A stretch of DNA of 64,000 bases from Lota lota (GCA_026745465.1 JACYXH010000131.1:152501-216500), one strand, 5' to 3'. Numbered from the stretch's first letter, positions 23,385 to 37,109 are shown. Notes: generated by a model from the sequence alone, not told the origin. Translations and numbers: made by a program.

Positions 23385-26300
23385 AGCATGTTCTTTTGTG
23401 TTAAAAACGATATTGCATCACCAGTTGATATTGGTATAAAACAAGCTTAGTTACATTTTTTTCCTTTAAAGTGGGAAAAAAGCAACATAACACTTGCTTT
23501 ATGTGCGGAAAATGCTTTCCAGATCGAGAGAATCACCTTTTGACCACAATGTGCATAAACATAATTTTTTGTTTTAAAAACGATGGTGCTTCACCAGTGG
23601 ATGTTGTTTTAAGGTAAACAACCATTAAAAAGTTAAGTTACACTTTTCCATTTAAAGTTGGAAATAAGCAACATACCACCTTTTTATGTGCGGAAAATGC
23701 TTTTCGTAGCGAGAGAATCACCTTTTGACAACAATGTGCATAAAAATGTTTTATTGTTTTAAAAACGATGGTGCTCCACCACTTTATGTGGTTATAAGGT
23801 CTAAAACAACCATTAACAAGTTCAGTTACAATTTTCCATTTAAAGTGGGAAATGAACAACATACCACCTTTTTGTGTGCGGAAAATGCTTTTCATAGCGA
23901 GAGAATCACCTTTTGACCACAATGTGCGTAAACATGCTTTTTTTTTGTTTTAAAAACGATGGTGCTCCACCAGTTGATGTTTTTATAAGGTCTAAACAAC
24001 CATTAACAAGTTCAGCTACACTTTCCCATTTAAAGTGGGAAATAAGCAACATACCACCTTTTTATGTGCGGAAAATGCTTTTCATAGCGAGAGAATCACC
24101 TTTTGACCAAAATGTGCATAAAAATGTTTTTTTGTTTTAAAAACGATGGTGCTCCACCAAGTTTATGTGTTTATAAGATCTAAACAACTATTAACAAGTT
24201 CAGCTACAATTTTCCATTTAAAGTGGGAAATAAGCAACATACCACCTTTTTACGTGAGGAAAATGCTTTATAGATCGAGAGAATCACTTTGTGACCACAA
24301 TATGCATAAACATGTTTTTTTGTTTTTAAAACGATGGTGCTCCACCAAGTTGATGTGTTTATAAGGTCTAAACAACCATTAACAAGTTCAGCTACACTTT
24401 TCCATTTAAAGTGGGAAATGAACAACATACCACCTTTTTGTGTGCGGAAAATCCTTTTCATAGCGAGAGAATCACCTTTTTACCACAATCTGCATAAACA
24501 TGTTTTTTTTTGCTTTAAAAACGATGGTGCTCCACCAATTCATGTTGTTATAAGGTCTAAACAACCATTAACAAGTTCAGCTACACTTTGTCATTTAAAG
24601 TGGGAAATAAGCAACATACAACCTTTTTATGTGAGGAAAATGCTTTTCATAGCGAGAGAATCACTTTTTGACCACAATGTGCATAAAAATGGTTTTTTGT
24701 TTTAAAAACGATGGTGCTCCACCAAGTTTATGTGTTTATAAGGTCTAAACAACCATTAACAAGTTCAGCTACACTTTTCCATTTAAAGTGGGAAATAAGC
24801 AACATACTACTTCTTATTGTGCGGAAAATGCTTTACAGATCGAGAGAATCACTTTGTGACCACAATGTGCATAAACATGGTTTTTTTGTTTTAAAAACGA
24901 TGGTGCTTCACCAGTTGATGTTGTTATGTCTAAACAACCATTAACAAGTTCAGCTACACTTTTCCATTTAAAGTGGGAAATGAACAACATACCACCTTTT
25001 TGTGTGCGGAAAATGCTTTTCATAGCGAGAGAATCACCTTTTTACCACAATGTGCATAAACATGTTTTTTTCTGTTTTAAAAACGATGGTGCTCTACCAG
25101 TTGATGTTGTTATAAGGTCTAAAACAACCATTAACAAGTTCAGCTACACTTTCCCATTTAAAGTGGGAAATAAGCAACATACCACCTTTTTATGTGCGGA
25201 AAATGCTTTTCATAGCGAGAGAATCACCTTTTGACTACAATCTGCATAAACATGGTGTTTTTCTTTTAAAAACGATGGTGCTTCACCAGTTGATGTAGAT
25301 ATAAGGTCTACAACAACCATTAACAAGTTCAGTTACACTTTTGTCGTTTAAAGTGGGAAATAAGTAACATACAACCTTTTTATGTGCGGAAAATGCTTTT
25401 CATAGCGAGAGAATCACCTTTTGACCACAATGTGCATAAACATGGTTTTTTGTTTTAAAAACGATGGTGCTTCACCAGTTGATGTAGTTATAAGGTCTAA
25501 AACAACCATTAACAAGTTCAGTTACAATTTTCCATTTAAAGTGGGAAATGAACAACATACCACCTTTTTGTGTGCAGAAAATGCTTTTCATAGCGAGAGA
25601 ATCACCTTTTTTACCACAATGTGCATAAAAATGGTTTTTTGTTTTAAAAACGATGGTGCTCCACCAAGTTTGTGTTTATAAGGTCTAAACAACCATTAAC
25701 AAGTTCAGCTACACTTTTCCATTTAAAGTGGGAAATAAGCAACATACCACCTTTTTATGTGCGGCAAATGCTTTACAGATCGAGAGAATCACTTTGTGAC
25801 CACAATCTGCATAAACATGTTTTTTTTGTTTTAAAAACGATGGTGCTTCACCAGTTGATGTGGTTATAAGGTCTAAAACAACCATTAACAAGTTCAGTTA
25901 AAATTTTCCATTTAAAGTGGGAAATGAACAACATACCACCTTTTTGTGTGCGGAAAATGCTTTTCATAGCGAGAGAATCAACTTTTGACCACAATCTGCA
26001 TAAACATGTTTTTTTTGTTTTAAAAACGATGGTGCTCCACCAATTCATGTTGTTATAAGGTCTAAACAACCATTAACAAGTTCAGCTACACTTTGTCGTT
26101 TAAAGTGGGAAATAAGCAACATACAACCTTTTTATGTGCGGAAAATGCTTTTCATAGCGAGAGAATCACCTTTTGACCACAATGTGCATAAACATGGTTT
26201 TTTGTTTTAAAAACGATGGTGCTTCACCAGTTGATGTGGTTATAAGGTCTAAAACAACCATTAACAAGTTCAGTTACAATTTTCCATTTAAAGTGGGAAA

Positions 26301-28711
26301 TGAACAACATACCACCTTTTTGTGTGCGGAAAATGCTTTTCATAGCGAGAGAATCACCTTTTGACCACAATCTGCATAAACATGGTGTTTTTGTTTTAAA
26401 AACGATGGTGCTTCACCAGTTGATGTAGATATAAGGTCTAAAACAACCATTAACAAGTTCAGTTACACTTTTGTCGTTTAAAGTGGGAAATAAGTAACAT
26501 ACAACCTTTTTATGTGCGGAAAATGCTTTTCATAGCGAGAGAATCACCTTTTGACCACAATGTGCATAAACATGGTTTTTTGTTTTAAAAACGATGGTGC
26601 TTCACCAGTTGATGTAGTTATAAGGTCTAAAACAACCATTAACAAGTTCAGTTACAATTTTCCATTTAAAGTGGGAAATGAACAACATACCACCTTTTTG
26701 TGTGCAGAAAATGCTTTTCATAGCGAGAGAATCACCTTTTTTACCACAATGTGCATAAAAATGGTTTTTTGTTTTAAAAACGATGGTGCTCCACCAAGTT
26801 TGTGTTTATAAGGTCTAAACAACCATTAACAAGTTCAGCTACACTTTTCCATTTAAAGTGGGAAATAAGCAACATACCACCTTTTTATGTGCGGCAAATG
26901 CTTTACAGATCGAGAGAATCACTTTGTGACCACAATCTGCATAAACATGTTTTTTTTGTTTTAAAAACGATGGTGCTTCACCAGTTGATGTGGTTATAAG
27001 GTCTAAAACAACCATTAACAAGTTCAGTTACAATTTTCCATTTAAAGTGGGAAATGAACAACATACCACCTTTTTGTGTGCGGAAAATGCTTTTCATAGC
27101 GAGAGAATCAACTTTTGACCACAATCTGCATAAACATGTTTTTTTTGTTTTAAAAACGATGGTGCTCCACCAATTCATGTTGTTATAAGGTCTAAACAAC
27201 CATTAACAAGTTCAGCTACACTTTGTCGTTTAAAGTGGGAAATAAGCAACATACAACCTTTTTATGTGCGGAAAATGCTTTTCATAGCGAGAGAATCACC
27301 TTTTGACCACAATGTGCATAAACATGGTTTTTTGTTTTAAAAACGATGGTGCTTCACCAGTTGATGTGGTTATAAGGTCTAAAACAACCATTAACAAGTT
27401 CAGTTACAATTTTCCATTTAAAGTGGGAAATGAACAACATACCACCTTTTTGTGTGCGGAAAATGCTTTTCATAGCGAGAGAATCACCTTTTGACCACAA
27501 TCTGCATAAACATGGTGTTTTTGTTTTAAAAACGATGGTGCTTCACCAGTTGATGTAGATATAAGGTCTAAAACAACCATTAACAAGTTCAGTTACACTT
27601 TTGTCGTTTAAAGTGGGAAATAAGTAACATACAACCTTTTTATGTGCGGAAAATGCTTTTCATAGCGAGAGAATCACCTTTTGACCACAATGTGCATAAA
27701 CATGGTTTTTTGTTTTAAAAACGATGGTGCTTCACCAGTTGATGTAGTTATAAGGTCTAAAACAACCATTAACAAGTTCAGTTACAATTTTCCATTTAAA
27801 GTGGGAAATGAACAACATACCACCTTTTTGTGTGCAGAAAATGCTTTTCATAGCGAGAGAATCACCTTTTTACCACAATGTGCATAAAAATGGTTTTTTG
27901 TTTTAAAAACGATGGTGCTCCACCAAGTTTGTGTTTATAAGGTCTAAACAACCATTAACAAGTTCAGCTACACTTTTCCATTTAAAGTGGGAAATAAGCA
28001 ACATACCACCTTTTTATGTGCGGCAAATGCTTTACAGATCGAGAGAATCACTTTGTGACCACAATCTGCATAAACATGTTTTTTTTGTTTTAAAAACGAT
28101 GGTGCTTCACCAGTTGATGTGGTTATAAGGTCTAAAACAACCATTAACAAGTTCAGTTACAATTTTCCATTTAAAGTGGGAAATGAACAACATACCACCT
28201 TTTTGTGTGCGGAAAATGCTTTTCATAGCGAGAGAATCAACTTTTGACCACAATCTGCATAAACATGTTTTTTTTGTTTTAAAAACGATGGTGCTCCACC
28301 AATTCATGTTGTTATAAGGTCTAAACAACCATTAACAAGTTAAGCTACACTTTGTCGTTTAAAGTGGGAAATAAGCAACATACAACCTTTTTATGTGCGG
28401 AAAATGCTTTTCATAGCGAGAGAATCACCTTTTGACCACAATGTGCATAAACATGGTTTTTTGTTTTAAAAACGATGGTGCTTCACCAGTTGATGTGGTT
28501 ATAAGGTCTAAAACAACCATTAACAAGTTCAGTTACAATTTTCCATTTAAAGTGGGAAATGAACAACATACCACCTTTCTGTGTGCGGAAAATGCTTTTC
28601 ATAGCGAGAGAATCACCTTTTGACCACAATCTGCATAAACATGGTTATTTGTTTTAAAAACGACCAGTTGATGTTGTTAAAAGGTCTTAACAACCATTAA
28701 CAAGTAAGGTT
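23385..28711 (+). repeat. Central tandem satellite, ~188-bp monomer, about 28 copies
   Basis: Each monomer contains AACGATGGTGCTTCACCAG, AACAACCATTAACAAGTTCA, CATTTAAAGTGGGAAAT and GAAAATGCTTTTCATAGCGA. Monomers vary in 23385-25250 and become highly ordered afterwards. The array sits exactly between the inverted arms, and monomer orientation flips at 28712. Frames of 60-120 aa across monomers are by-products of the repeat. Confidence 0.95.
25251..28639 (+). repeat. Six-monomer higher-order repeat, 1130 bp x 3
   Basis: The marker CATGGTGTTT recurs at 25251, 26381 and 27511, and the final copy ends near 28640. The three 1130-bp units differ by only a handful of bases (for instance GTTAAAATT against GTTACAATT), while the six monomers within a unit differ clearly from one another. 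Confidence 0.93.
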
Positions 28712-28865
28712 ACACAAAAAAAACATGTTTATGCACATCAAAAGGTATGTTGTTTATTTCCCACTTTAAATGAAAAAGTGTAGCTAAACTTGTTAATGGT
28801 TGTTTTACACCAATATCAACTGGTGAAGCACTATCGTTTTTAACACAAAAGAACATGCTACTGCT
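28712..28865 (-). repeat. Single inverted satellite monomer at the axis
   Basis: The monomer reads on minus, marking the switch from array to right arm. It is the partner of 23385-23470. Confidence 0.85.
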
Positions 28866-31800
28866 TAGGGTTAGGTTTGGGTTTGGGTTGGGTCAAGGAC
28901 CCAAAGTGCACAGGCACAACATTCCTCGTCCCCCTCAATAGTTCTAATTTTGTTTTGTGGGCACCACCAGCCGGACCCACGAAGCTGAATCAGGTAAGTA
29001 CTATTCTTTTTATCCTTTTTGATGAATATAATATTTTTTTTCCTATATTTCAACAGGTGGAGAAGGGCGTACTCATCCCGAACAACAACCACAGGGTAGG
29101 GGTGGGCGGGTTGGGGAAAGAAAACTAAAAACAGCTAATGCTAAAAACAAGCTAAAAACAGCTAATGCTAAAAATAAAAACAGCTAAGCAGCTAATGCTA
29201 AAAACAACCATAGTGGGCAGGGTAGGGAAGGTAAGGTTTCTGGCCAGGGTCAATGAGGGGCATCAACCCCTGCCTCCAACTCAACTGGAGTGGGTTAGCA
29301 TTGAAAGCTGAGGAGTGGGGACCGAGGGAGATGGTGAGGGGATAGGGTAGGGAAGGTAAGTTAAAGGGAGGAAAGGAGGGCCCATCATCATCCCTCTCCC
29401 CAACCAAGGCTGATTAGCGTAAGGGCTGAGGAGGGGAATCCGAATGGGGTGGGGGAGGTTAGGGTTAGGCATGGGGGAGGGATGGTTAGGGTTAGGGTAG
29501 GGAAATAGGGGAAGTCAACCCTGGACACCCAAGACCTGTGTAAAGGCCTGGGGACCAGGAGGAGACAGGGAAGGTGCCACAGGAAAGGTGCCAAAGGGAG
29601 GGGGCCCTTATCCTGTCCTTTGCCTGGTCTGGGGCGGGTTAGCCGTTTTCAGCCTGGCAGGGAAACCAGGACAAGGTACATGGAGGGGTAGAGGTTAGGT
29701 GGGTAACGATAACTGGGAAAGGTTTAGGGTGGGGAAAGTAGGGGAAATCAACCTTGGACTCCCAAGGCCTAGGTAGAGACCCGGGGTCCAGGTGAATACT
29801 GGGAAAGTGCCAGTGCAACAGTGCAGGGCAAAACGGGTCAAGACCCTGGATTTATGGGAAGATTCAAGGGGGTCCCATAAACAAAAATGGGGAGGGAGAT
29901 GTTGTTGCTAAAAAGTTAAGAGCTAAGAAGCTAAAAACAACCAATGCTAAAAAGGAGCTATGCTAAAAACAACAAAGCTAAAAGGAGCTATGCTAAAACC
30001 AACAACTAAAGGAATCTATGCTAAAAAGCCCTGTGTCGCAACAGTTTCGGATGGTTATCCTTCTTCAGGCTAGGGCTTGGGGAAGGGGAAAGGGGTAACT
30101 AAAAAGGCTAAAAGAATAAAACAATCCCCATAAAAAATACACAATAAAATAAAACAATCCCCAAATAAAAACAACTCACCCAATAAAACAACTCCCAGCA
30201 GAAACACAACAGGACAGCTGGGAGATGTTCTCTACCTGCTTTCTGAATCCAGAATGAGGCAGGATTGCCTCCAACACTCTTAAGGTGAGTTAATTAGTAA
30301 TTGGTAGCAGGTGGTTCCTGTCGGTTTTTATCCACCGGCTACCTAAACACGTAATAATTAAGAGGGTTAAAGGAACCTAAAAAGAGAGAACTGTTAAAAA
30401 CATGTCTATACGTAAAATATATAAAAACAGTTTTTCCAGATTTGGTTTAAAATTCTATTTTTTTCAACAGATATGACGAGGGGGGACTAAGGTGAGAAAT
30501 GGAGGCGCTGGCGAGGTTAGGTTTGGGTTTGGGTTGGGTCACGTGACCCAAAGTGCACGGGCACAACATTCCTCGTCCCCTTCAATAGTTCAAATTTTGT
30601 TTTGTGGGCACCACCAGCCGGACCAGCGGAGCTGAATCAGGTAAGTACTATTCCTTTACTGATGAATATATAATGTTTTTTTATATTTCAACAGGTAGAG
30701 AGGGCCAGGGATAGCATTGAAAGCTGAGGAGTGGGGACCGAGGGAGATGGTGAGGGGATAGGGTAGGGAATATAAGTTAAAGGGAGGAAAGGAGGGCCCA
30801 TCATCATCCCTCTCCCCAACCAAGGCTGATTAGCGTAAGGGCTGAGGAGGGGAATCCGAATGGGGTGGGGGAGGTTAGGGTTAGGCATGGGGGAGGGATG
30901 GTTAGGGTTAGGGTAGGGAAGTAGGGGAAGTAAACCCTGGACACCCAAGACCTGTGTAAAGGCCTGGGGACCAGGAGGAGACAGGGAAGGTGCCACAGGA
31001 AAGGTGCCAAAGGGAGGGGGCCCTTATCCTGTCCTTTGCCTGGTCTGGGGCGGGTTAGCCGTTTTCAGCCTGGCAGGGAAACCAGGACAAGGTACATGGA
31101 GGGGTAGAGGTTAGGTGGGTAACGATAACTGGGAAAGGGTGGGGAAAGTAGGGAAAATCAACCCTGGACTCCCAAGGCCTAGGTAGAGACCCGGGGTCCA
31201 GGTGAATATTGGGAAAGCGGATTAGCCTTTTACAGCCAGCAGAGAAACAGGACGAGGTGGAGGAAGGGGTAAAGGTTAGGTGGGGTAAGGGATGATTGTG
31301 GAACGACAAATGGAGACAGGGCAAAAAGGGTCAAGACCCTGGCCGTTATGGGAAGATTCAAGGGGGTCACAAACTAAGATGGGGAGGGAGAGGTTGTTGC
31401 TAAAAAGCAAAAGAGCTAAGAAGCTAAAAACAACCAATGCTAAAAATGAGCTAGGCTAAAAACTACTTTAAAAACAACAAAGCTAAAAGGAGCTATGCTA
31501 AAACCAACAACTAAAGGAATCTATGCTAAAAAAGCCCTGTGTCGCGACAGTTTCGGATGGTTATCCTTCTTCAGGCTAGGGCTTGGGGAAGGGGTAACTA
31601 AAAAGGATAAAGGGCTAAAAGAATAAAACAATCCCCATAAAAAAATACACAATCAAATAAAACAATCCCCAAATAAAAACAACTCCCCCAATAAACAACT
31701 CCACAACAGAAACACAGACAGGACAGCAGGGAGATGTTCTCTATGCTGTCTGAATCCAGAATGAGGCAGGATTGCCTCCAACACTCTTAAGGTGAGTTAA

Positions 31801-32780
31801 TTAGTAATTGGTAGCAGGTGGTTACCGTCGGTTTTTATCCACCGGCTACCTAAACACGTAATAATTAAGAGGGTTAAAGGAACCTAAAAAGAGAACTGTT
31901 AAAAACATGTCTATACGTAAAATATATATAAACAGTTTTTCCAGATTTGGTTTAAAATTCTCTTTTTTTCAACAGATATGACGAGGGGGGACTAAGGTGA
32001 GGAATGGAGGCACTGGCGAGGTTAGGTTTGGGTTTGGGTTGGGTCACGTGACCCAAAGTGCACGGGCACAACATTCCTCGTCCCCTTCAATAGTTCAAAT
32101 TTGGTTTTGTGGGCACCACCAGCCGGACTCGCGCAGCTGAATCAGGTAAGTACTATTCCTTTACTGATGAATATATAATATATGTTTTTTATATTTCAAC
32201 AGGTAGAGAGGGCCGTACTCGTCCTGGACGACAACCGTGGGGTAGGGGTGGGCGTGTTGGGGAGGTACAGAATGCACCACCAGCCAGGCCCGAGGAGCTG
32301 AACCAGGTAAGTACTATTCTTTTTATCCTTTTTGATGAATATAATATATATTTTCTCTATATTTCAACAGGTGGAGAAGGGCGTACTCATCCCGGACAAC
32401 AACCATAGGGTAGGGGATGGCGGGTTGGGGAAAGAAAACTAAAAACAGGTAATGCTAAAAATAAAAACAGCTAAGCAGCTAATGCTAAAAACAACCATAG
32501 GGTGGGAGTGGGCAGGGTGGGGAAGGTAAGGTTTCTGGCCAGGGTCAATGAGGGGCATCAACCCCTGCCTCCAACTCAACTGGAGCGGGTTAGCATTGAA
32601 AGCTGAGGAGTGGGGACCGAGGGAGATGGTGAGGGGATAGGGTAGGGAAGGTAAGTTAAAGGGAGGAAAGGAGGGCCCATCATCATCCCTCTCCCCAACC
32701 AAGGCTGATTAGCGTAAGGGCTGAGGAGGGGAATCCGAATGGGGTGGGGGAGGTTAGGGTTAGCTACGGGGTTAGTTAGG
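28866..32780 (+). repeat. Right block of exon-like cassettes, amplified
   Basis: Three units begin around GGGCACCACCAGCCGGAC at 28965, 30607 and 32111 (spacing about 1.5-1.6 kb). Candidate introns of 54-64 bp: 28994-29056, 30641-30694, 32145-32202, 32307-32370, each with AG|GTAAGTACTATTC donors and TATATTTCAACAG|G acceptors. The middle exon 32203-32306 stays open as GREGRTRPGRQPWGRGG. The upstream exon has an in-frame TAG at 32091, so a protein is not established. Confidence 0.55.
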
Positions 32781-33330
32781 GTTAGTTATATGAACACATT
32801 GTAGTCAAAAAGTGATTCTCTCGCTCTGAAAAGCATTTTCCCCACATAAAAAAAGTGGTATGTTGCTTAATTCCCACTTTAAATGGGAAAGTGTAACTAA
32901 GCTTGTTAATGGTTGTTTAGACTTTATAACAACATCAACTGGTGAAGCACCATATTTATTTAACACAAAAAAACATGTTTATGCTTAGAAACACATTGTG
33001 GTCAAAACACATTAAATGAGAAATGTTGCTTTTTTCACACTGTGGGAGAGTGTGTGGAGGATGGCTGGTTTAAGCAGCCTCACCTGGCACGAGTCAGACT
33101 GATTGGACTCTGGGGCTGGGTGAGGCTGCACACCTGTTGCACATTGAGCAATCAATGTGCACAGGTTAAACCAGCCTTATACCATTGTCAAGAAGTGAAG
33201 CACCATCGTTTTAACAATAGAAACAGTTCATTCTCAGAAACACATTGAATTAAAAAAAGTGATTATCTCGCTCTGAAAAGCATTTTCCGCACATAAAATT
33301 AGAAATGTTGCTTTTTTTACACTTTAAATG
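32781..33330. repeat. Right-arm diverged satellite monomers and hairpin insert
   Basis: Mirror of 20260-20870, including the GGCTGGTTTAA/TTAAACCAGCC hairpin at about 33063-33176. Confidence 0.7.
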
Positions 33331-34950
33331 GAAACGTGTTACTAAGCATGAATTAACACGAAAATGAAAATGAACACGTAAAGACCTTTTACCGTCATCA
33401 AGGTTTTTAATAGAAGAGTTCTCAACAGCTTTATTCTTCATTATTCGTTGGTTCCTATAACTATATAAGCCTAATTATAAACGGTAATTAAGGTTTAATA
33501 GAAGAGTTCTCAACAGCTTTATTTTTTATTATTCGTTGTTTCCTATAACTATATAAGCCTAATTATAAAGGGTAATGAAGGTTTAATAGAAGCACACAAT
33601 GGTGATGTTAGTTGGACGATATACTCTTAAAAAATAATAGCTGGTTAAAATATATTTGGTTCAGATTAGTCTGGTGTAAAGACTGGACATTGGACAATAT
33701 TTCACACTATAAGATAGCCGAAATCGATATTCAACGCGTTTTTTTTCCTCATATCAAGGACATGGTGTGGGACTCGGGGAAATATGTGGGAAACATTTTC
33801 CAATGTGGAAACAGGACTAATATGAAACAAATCAGCTCTCAATGACCTTTTGAAATTAGGAAGCAGAAAAGGGGGAATATTGAAGATCAAACTGAATTCT
33901 TCATCTTGGATTTCGTTGTGTGTGTCAACGTCCGTCTGAAACAACCTGAATATATGAAATGTTTCTTAAACCGATCAATCCCATTTGATGGTAGGCTATA
34001 ATATAAAACTAAATAGGCAATAAAAGTGTCAGTGTTGTTGTGTCATTGACTCAAGACAAACGCATCATCAGTTAAAACACACCTTGTGCACGTGCGTGTG
34101 TACACACCACGCACGCAACACAGCAAGTGAACAAAAGAAGATAGAGAGCCAACCCCACTTAATAAACATATAATGACATAATGACATGTTCATTCAAGGT
34201 AGGTTTGTTACACCATATTTATCCTTTCACCACAGTGACTGAATGACTCAGAGAATTAGAGACACACGTGTTGTCACTACACTGCATCTTGCATTTGAAC
34301 ACCATTAAGTTGGAGTTGAGCTTTGAGTGGAGGTGTTTGAAGTGTGGAGGACAGGTGCAGCAATGCACAGCAAACAATAGACCTAACGAAACAATAATCA
34401 TCTTTAGTTAAGTATTGATTAATTCAATGACTTCAACAGAAAGCCCTTATTCAGTTCTTCAGACGTGCTTCAAAATTTGGATTTCAGGATGTTTGTCAGG
34501 TTAGGGAGGTGTGTGTGTACCTTTCCTTGGTCCTTTTCTTAATACCTGCTTGTAAAGGCTTTAACACTATGAAGGAAAAACACAAGAAGATCCAAACCCA
34601 ACAAGATTACTCATTGAAGAGAAATTAATGATAACCCTGCCTATTATAAAATCACACACCAAAACAAACATGCTTACCCTCACTCTGGGTACTCTGCTCT
34701 CCTGGGAAGAGAAATCATCCATTGAATAGATTCTACAGAAAGTCTTACTGATCCACTAGAAACAGAGGAGAGGAGGTATTTTCTACGTCATGTGTTTCTA
34801 TTCATTATGTTTATTAGTCTCTTTATTGATAACATATCTATGCTCCTGTTGGTTCTACTGTAAAGAAGGAGCTGCATCAGTGACGTGTCTCTACATACTG
34901 TACTAAATACAAATACACTTGAACTATAAAGTGTATTTGTTTTTCTCTGA
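33331..34950. other. Intergenic between the centre and NLR-B
   Basis: Mirror of 18620-20260: the tandem pair at 33400-33600, a short (GT) site at 34090-34120, and the dispersed repeat at 34190-34480. No gene seen. Confidence 0.65.
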
Positions 34951-35083
34951 GTCATGGAACAGCAGCCTATAAGAAGTTAGTCTGAGAGGAGTTTAAACTG
35001 GGAGGGGAACACAACATGATTTCATTCTTTTTAGTCGGACGGTTTGCTTTGGCTCACTTCATTACAGCAGGAATAAGACTAAG
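34951..35083 (+). promoter_or_regulatory. NLR-B 5' UTR exon and core promoter region
   Basis: Conserved with NLR-A: CCTATAAG near 34967, GGAGTTTAAACTGGGAGGGG, donor CTAAG|GTACTG ending at 35083. The promoter therefore survives although the first coding exon is damaged. Confidence 0.5.
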
Positions 35084-36213
35084 GTACTGTACTCAACTCT
35101 GATCTGTGATATACCATAAATATGTAGAACTTATATATAATATCAATAGGAATAGTGATATTCTTCTGTAAACACGTACAGTTAAAAACATTATTAAATG
35201 TTATGTTCATGTTTTAACTGTAGCATACTTGAAACATCTCCCTGTGCATCTTCGTCTTTCTCTGTCTGAGTTTCTAGACATCAGAGCTCTCTGTCTATCG
35301 TTCATATTTTAACAAAGTCTTCATCACTGAGTAGATCCCAATGAACCAAATGTGGGACAAAGAGTATGTTTGTGTGGGACAATGTGGGACACGTTACCAA
35401 TGTGGAGAGGTAGTCTAAAATGTGTCTTTCTACCTTAAGAAATAAACATTCTCACATGTCGCTTCACATCGTATTCCCCCCGTGGGACGTTGAAAAAAAC
35501 TAACTCTGAGAATCACCTTCTACCGGCTTTACCCAGTTCTAAGGAGTTTCACGGTCTTTGTTGTAAGTGCATTTCATTTTCTTTGTGGTAGTTTCCAACA
35601 TATTCCGCCTAAATCTGCACAGCTTGTGACTTTGTGGTGACTCCATGTTCCGCGTTGGGTGGAGCATAGCAGGCAGCAAAGATGGTGACAGGTTCACCTG
35701 CACTCGACACACATGTGTGCTCAGTTTGATTGACAGCAAACACACCCCCGTGGTGACAGCCTTCCCTGCCTTCTTCACAGCCATTGGCTAAGATCCAGAT
35801 TTTCTGGGCGACATCCTCTCAATATGTTGGACACGGGACAAGGGATAAAAATGTGGTTTAACCAGAACAGGGAACAGTAGGTATGAAATCCGCATGGTGA
35901 ACATGATCTTGATCAGACACATGTGAACCCCTTAGAGACCTTCTGTGATGAATGATAAATAGTTAGTAAATAGTTATTAGTGATGATGAATTATGATGAA
36001 TTAAATAGTTATTAGACACGTCTGGGCAGCATCTCCACATCTTCCCTCTCATTGAGAATGAGAGGGTCTATGAATCTGCATCTAGGAAAGACCAACCTGC
36101 CTCTCGTCCAAAGTAAACAGGGACAATAGCCCCCTATGACGGCAATAAGCAGTTCATATAAAAGCAGAGGATAAACAAACGCTAGAAAAATATGTAGTTG
36201 TGCTTGTGTCCAG
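35084..36213 (+). other. NLR-B 5' UTR intron
   Basis: 35240-35830 has no partner in the left arm and is probably an insertion. A minus-strand frame at 35539-35784 has no recognisable domain and is not called as a gene. Confidence 0.5.
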
Positions 36214-36227
36214 GTCTCCAGTCTGCT

Positions 36228-36309
36228 TTGAATGAGGAGAGAGAGGAGGGGGGTCCTACCTCTAAAACCACTCTGTCTGGGAACATGGCCGCCAGAGCAA
36301 AGCTAAGAG
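36228..36309 (+). pseudogene. NLR-B first coding exon, inactivated
   Basis: Aligned to NLR-A exon 1: ATGAATGAGG has become TTGAATGAGG, TCTGGGGAAC is TCTGGGAAC, and AGAG|GTAAG is AGAGATAAG. The nearby out-of-frame ATG at 36232 runs to a stop within the exon. Confidence 0.8.
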
Positions 36310-36423
36310 ATAAGAAGAGGATCTCTCACTGTCTGTGACTGTTGTCCATCTCAGAGCTCAGCAGTGATATATCATGACGCCATCATTAGTCTGAGTAAAA
36401 GCTGTGTGTGTGTTGTGTTGAAG

Positions 36424-36540
36424 CCCAGAGCTGCAGGAGAGAGCAGACTCCCCTGGACCCAGCTGTGTCTCCATGAAGAGTGACCACTCTATGGGTTTAC
36501 CTGTTAGGTTTAAAGATGGAAATCAGTCCATTGAGAAGAG
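36424..36540 (+). CDS. NLR-B N-terminal repeat exon a
   Basis: 117 nt, acceptor ttgtgttgaag, [13 protein letters not shown], donor AG|GTGAGG. It contains an in-frame ATG (MKSDHSM) that could serve as an alternative start. Confidence 0.7.
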
Positions 36541-37008
36541 GTGAGGTTTTAAAGAGTGACCGGTCGGAAGCATGGATGACGGTTTCTTCAGCAGTGAAAG
36601 ATTGGGGTACGGGGGAGGGGGGGGGGGGGGGGGGGGGGAAGTGGGCAATGTTTTCTGGATGGAAGAAGGCTGTTTTAGTGATGCAGTTGACATGGTGTGC
36701 AAGGAGACAGCCAGCTTGTCGGGAGCAGTTAAGGTTAGCTGTCTTGCTCAGGGACACCTCGACACTCAGCTAGGAGGAGCCAGGGATTGAACTAGCAACC
36801 TTCTGGTTGCAAGTCAACCAGCTCTACCTCTTCAGCTAAACCAAAAGAGACTTTGACAAGGGTGGAGGAGGTGGGGTCCAGGGCGCAGGTGGAGTACTTC
36901 ATGCTTGTTATTATGAAGGACAGGTCAGCACTGGGGATTTCTGTTAATGAAGTGGATGTGTGGCATGGGTGTTCTGGTTCAAGCTGGTTGGTTTCTGGGG
37001 GCAGGAGG

Positions 37009-37042
<34 letters not shown>

Positions 37043-37109
37043 GTTATTATATTTTTGAAATACAGTATGTATATCTAACATCCATAAATCATGGTTCTTG
37101 TTTTTCTAG
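36541..37109 (+). other. NLR-B intron: LINE scrap, poly-G and SINE-like end
   Basis: A G-rich tract at 36609-36640. The minus strand at 36640-36720 reads HHVNCITKTAFFHPENIA, a LINE reverse-transcriptase tail. 36730-36840 is a SINE-like segment with GGGATTGAACTAGCAACC and TTCTGGTTGCAAGTCAACCA. A (GT)n lies at 37010-37044. Confidence 0.65.

Noticed and set aside
23638..28623. Many 60-120-codon frames in the central array
   Set aside because: The same short frames recur per monomer on both strands. They are satellite by-products without start context or domains.
23385..28711. Regular 188-bp repeats read as a CRISPR array
   Set aside because: Whole monomers are conserved rather than short repeats with unique spacers, no cas genes, and the DNA is eukaryotic.
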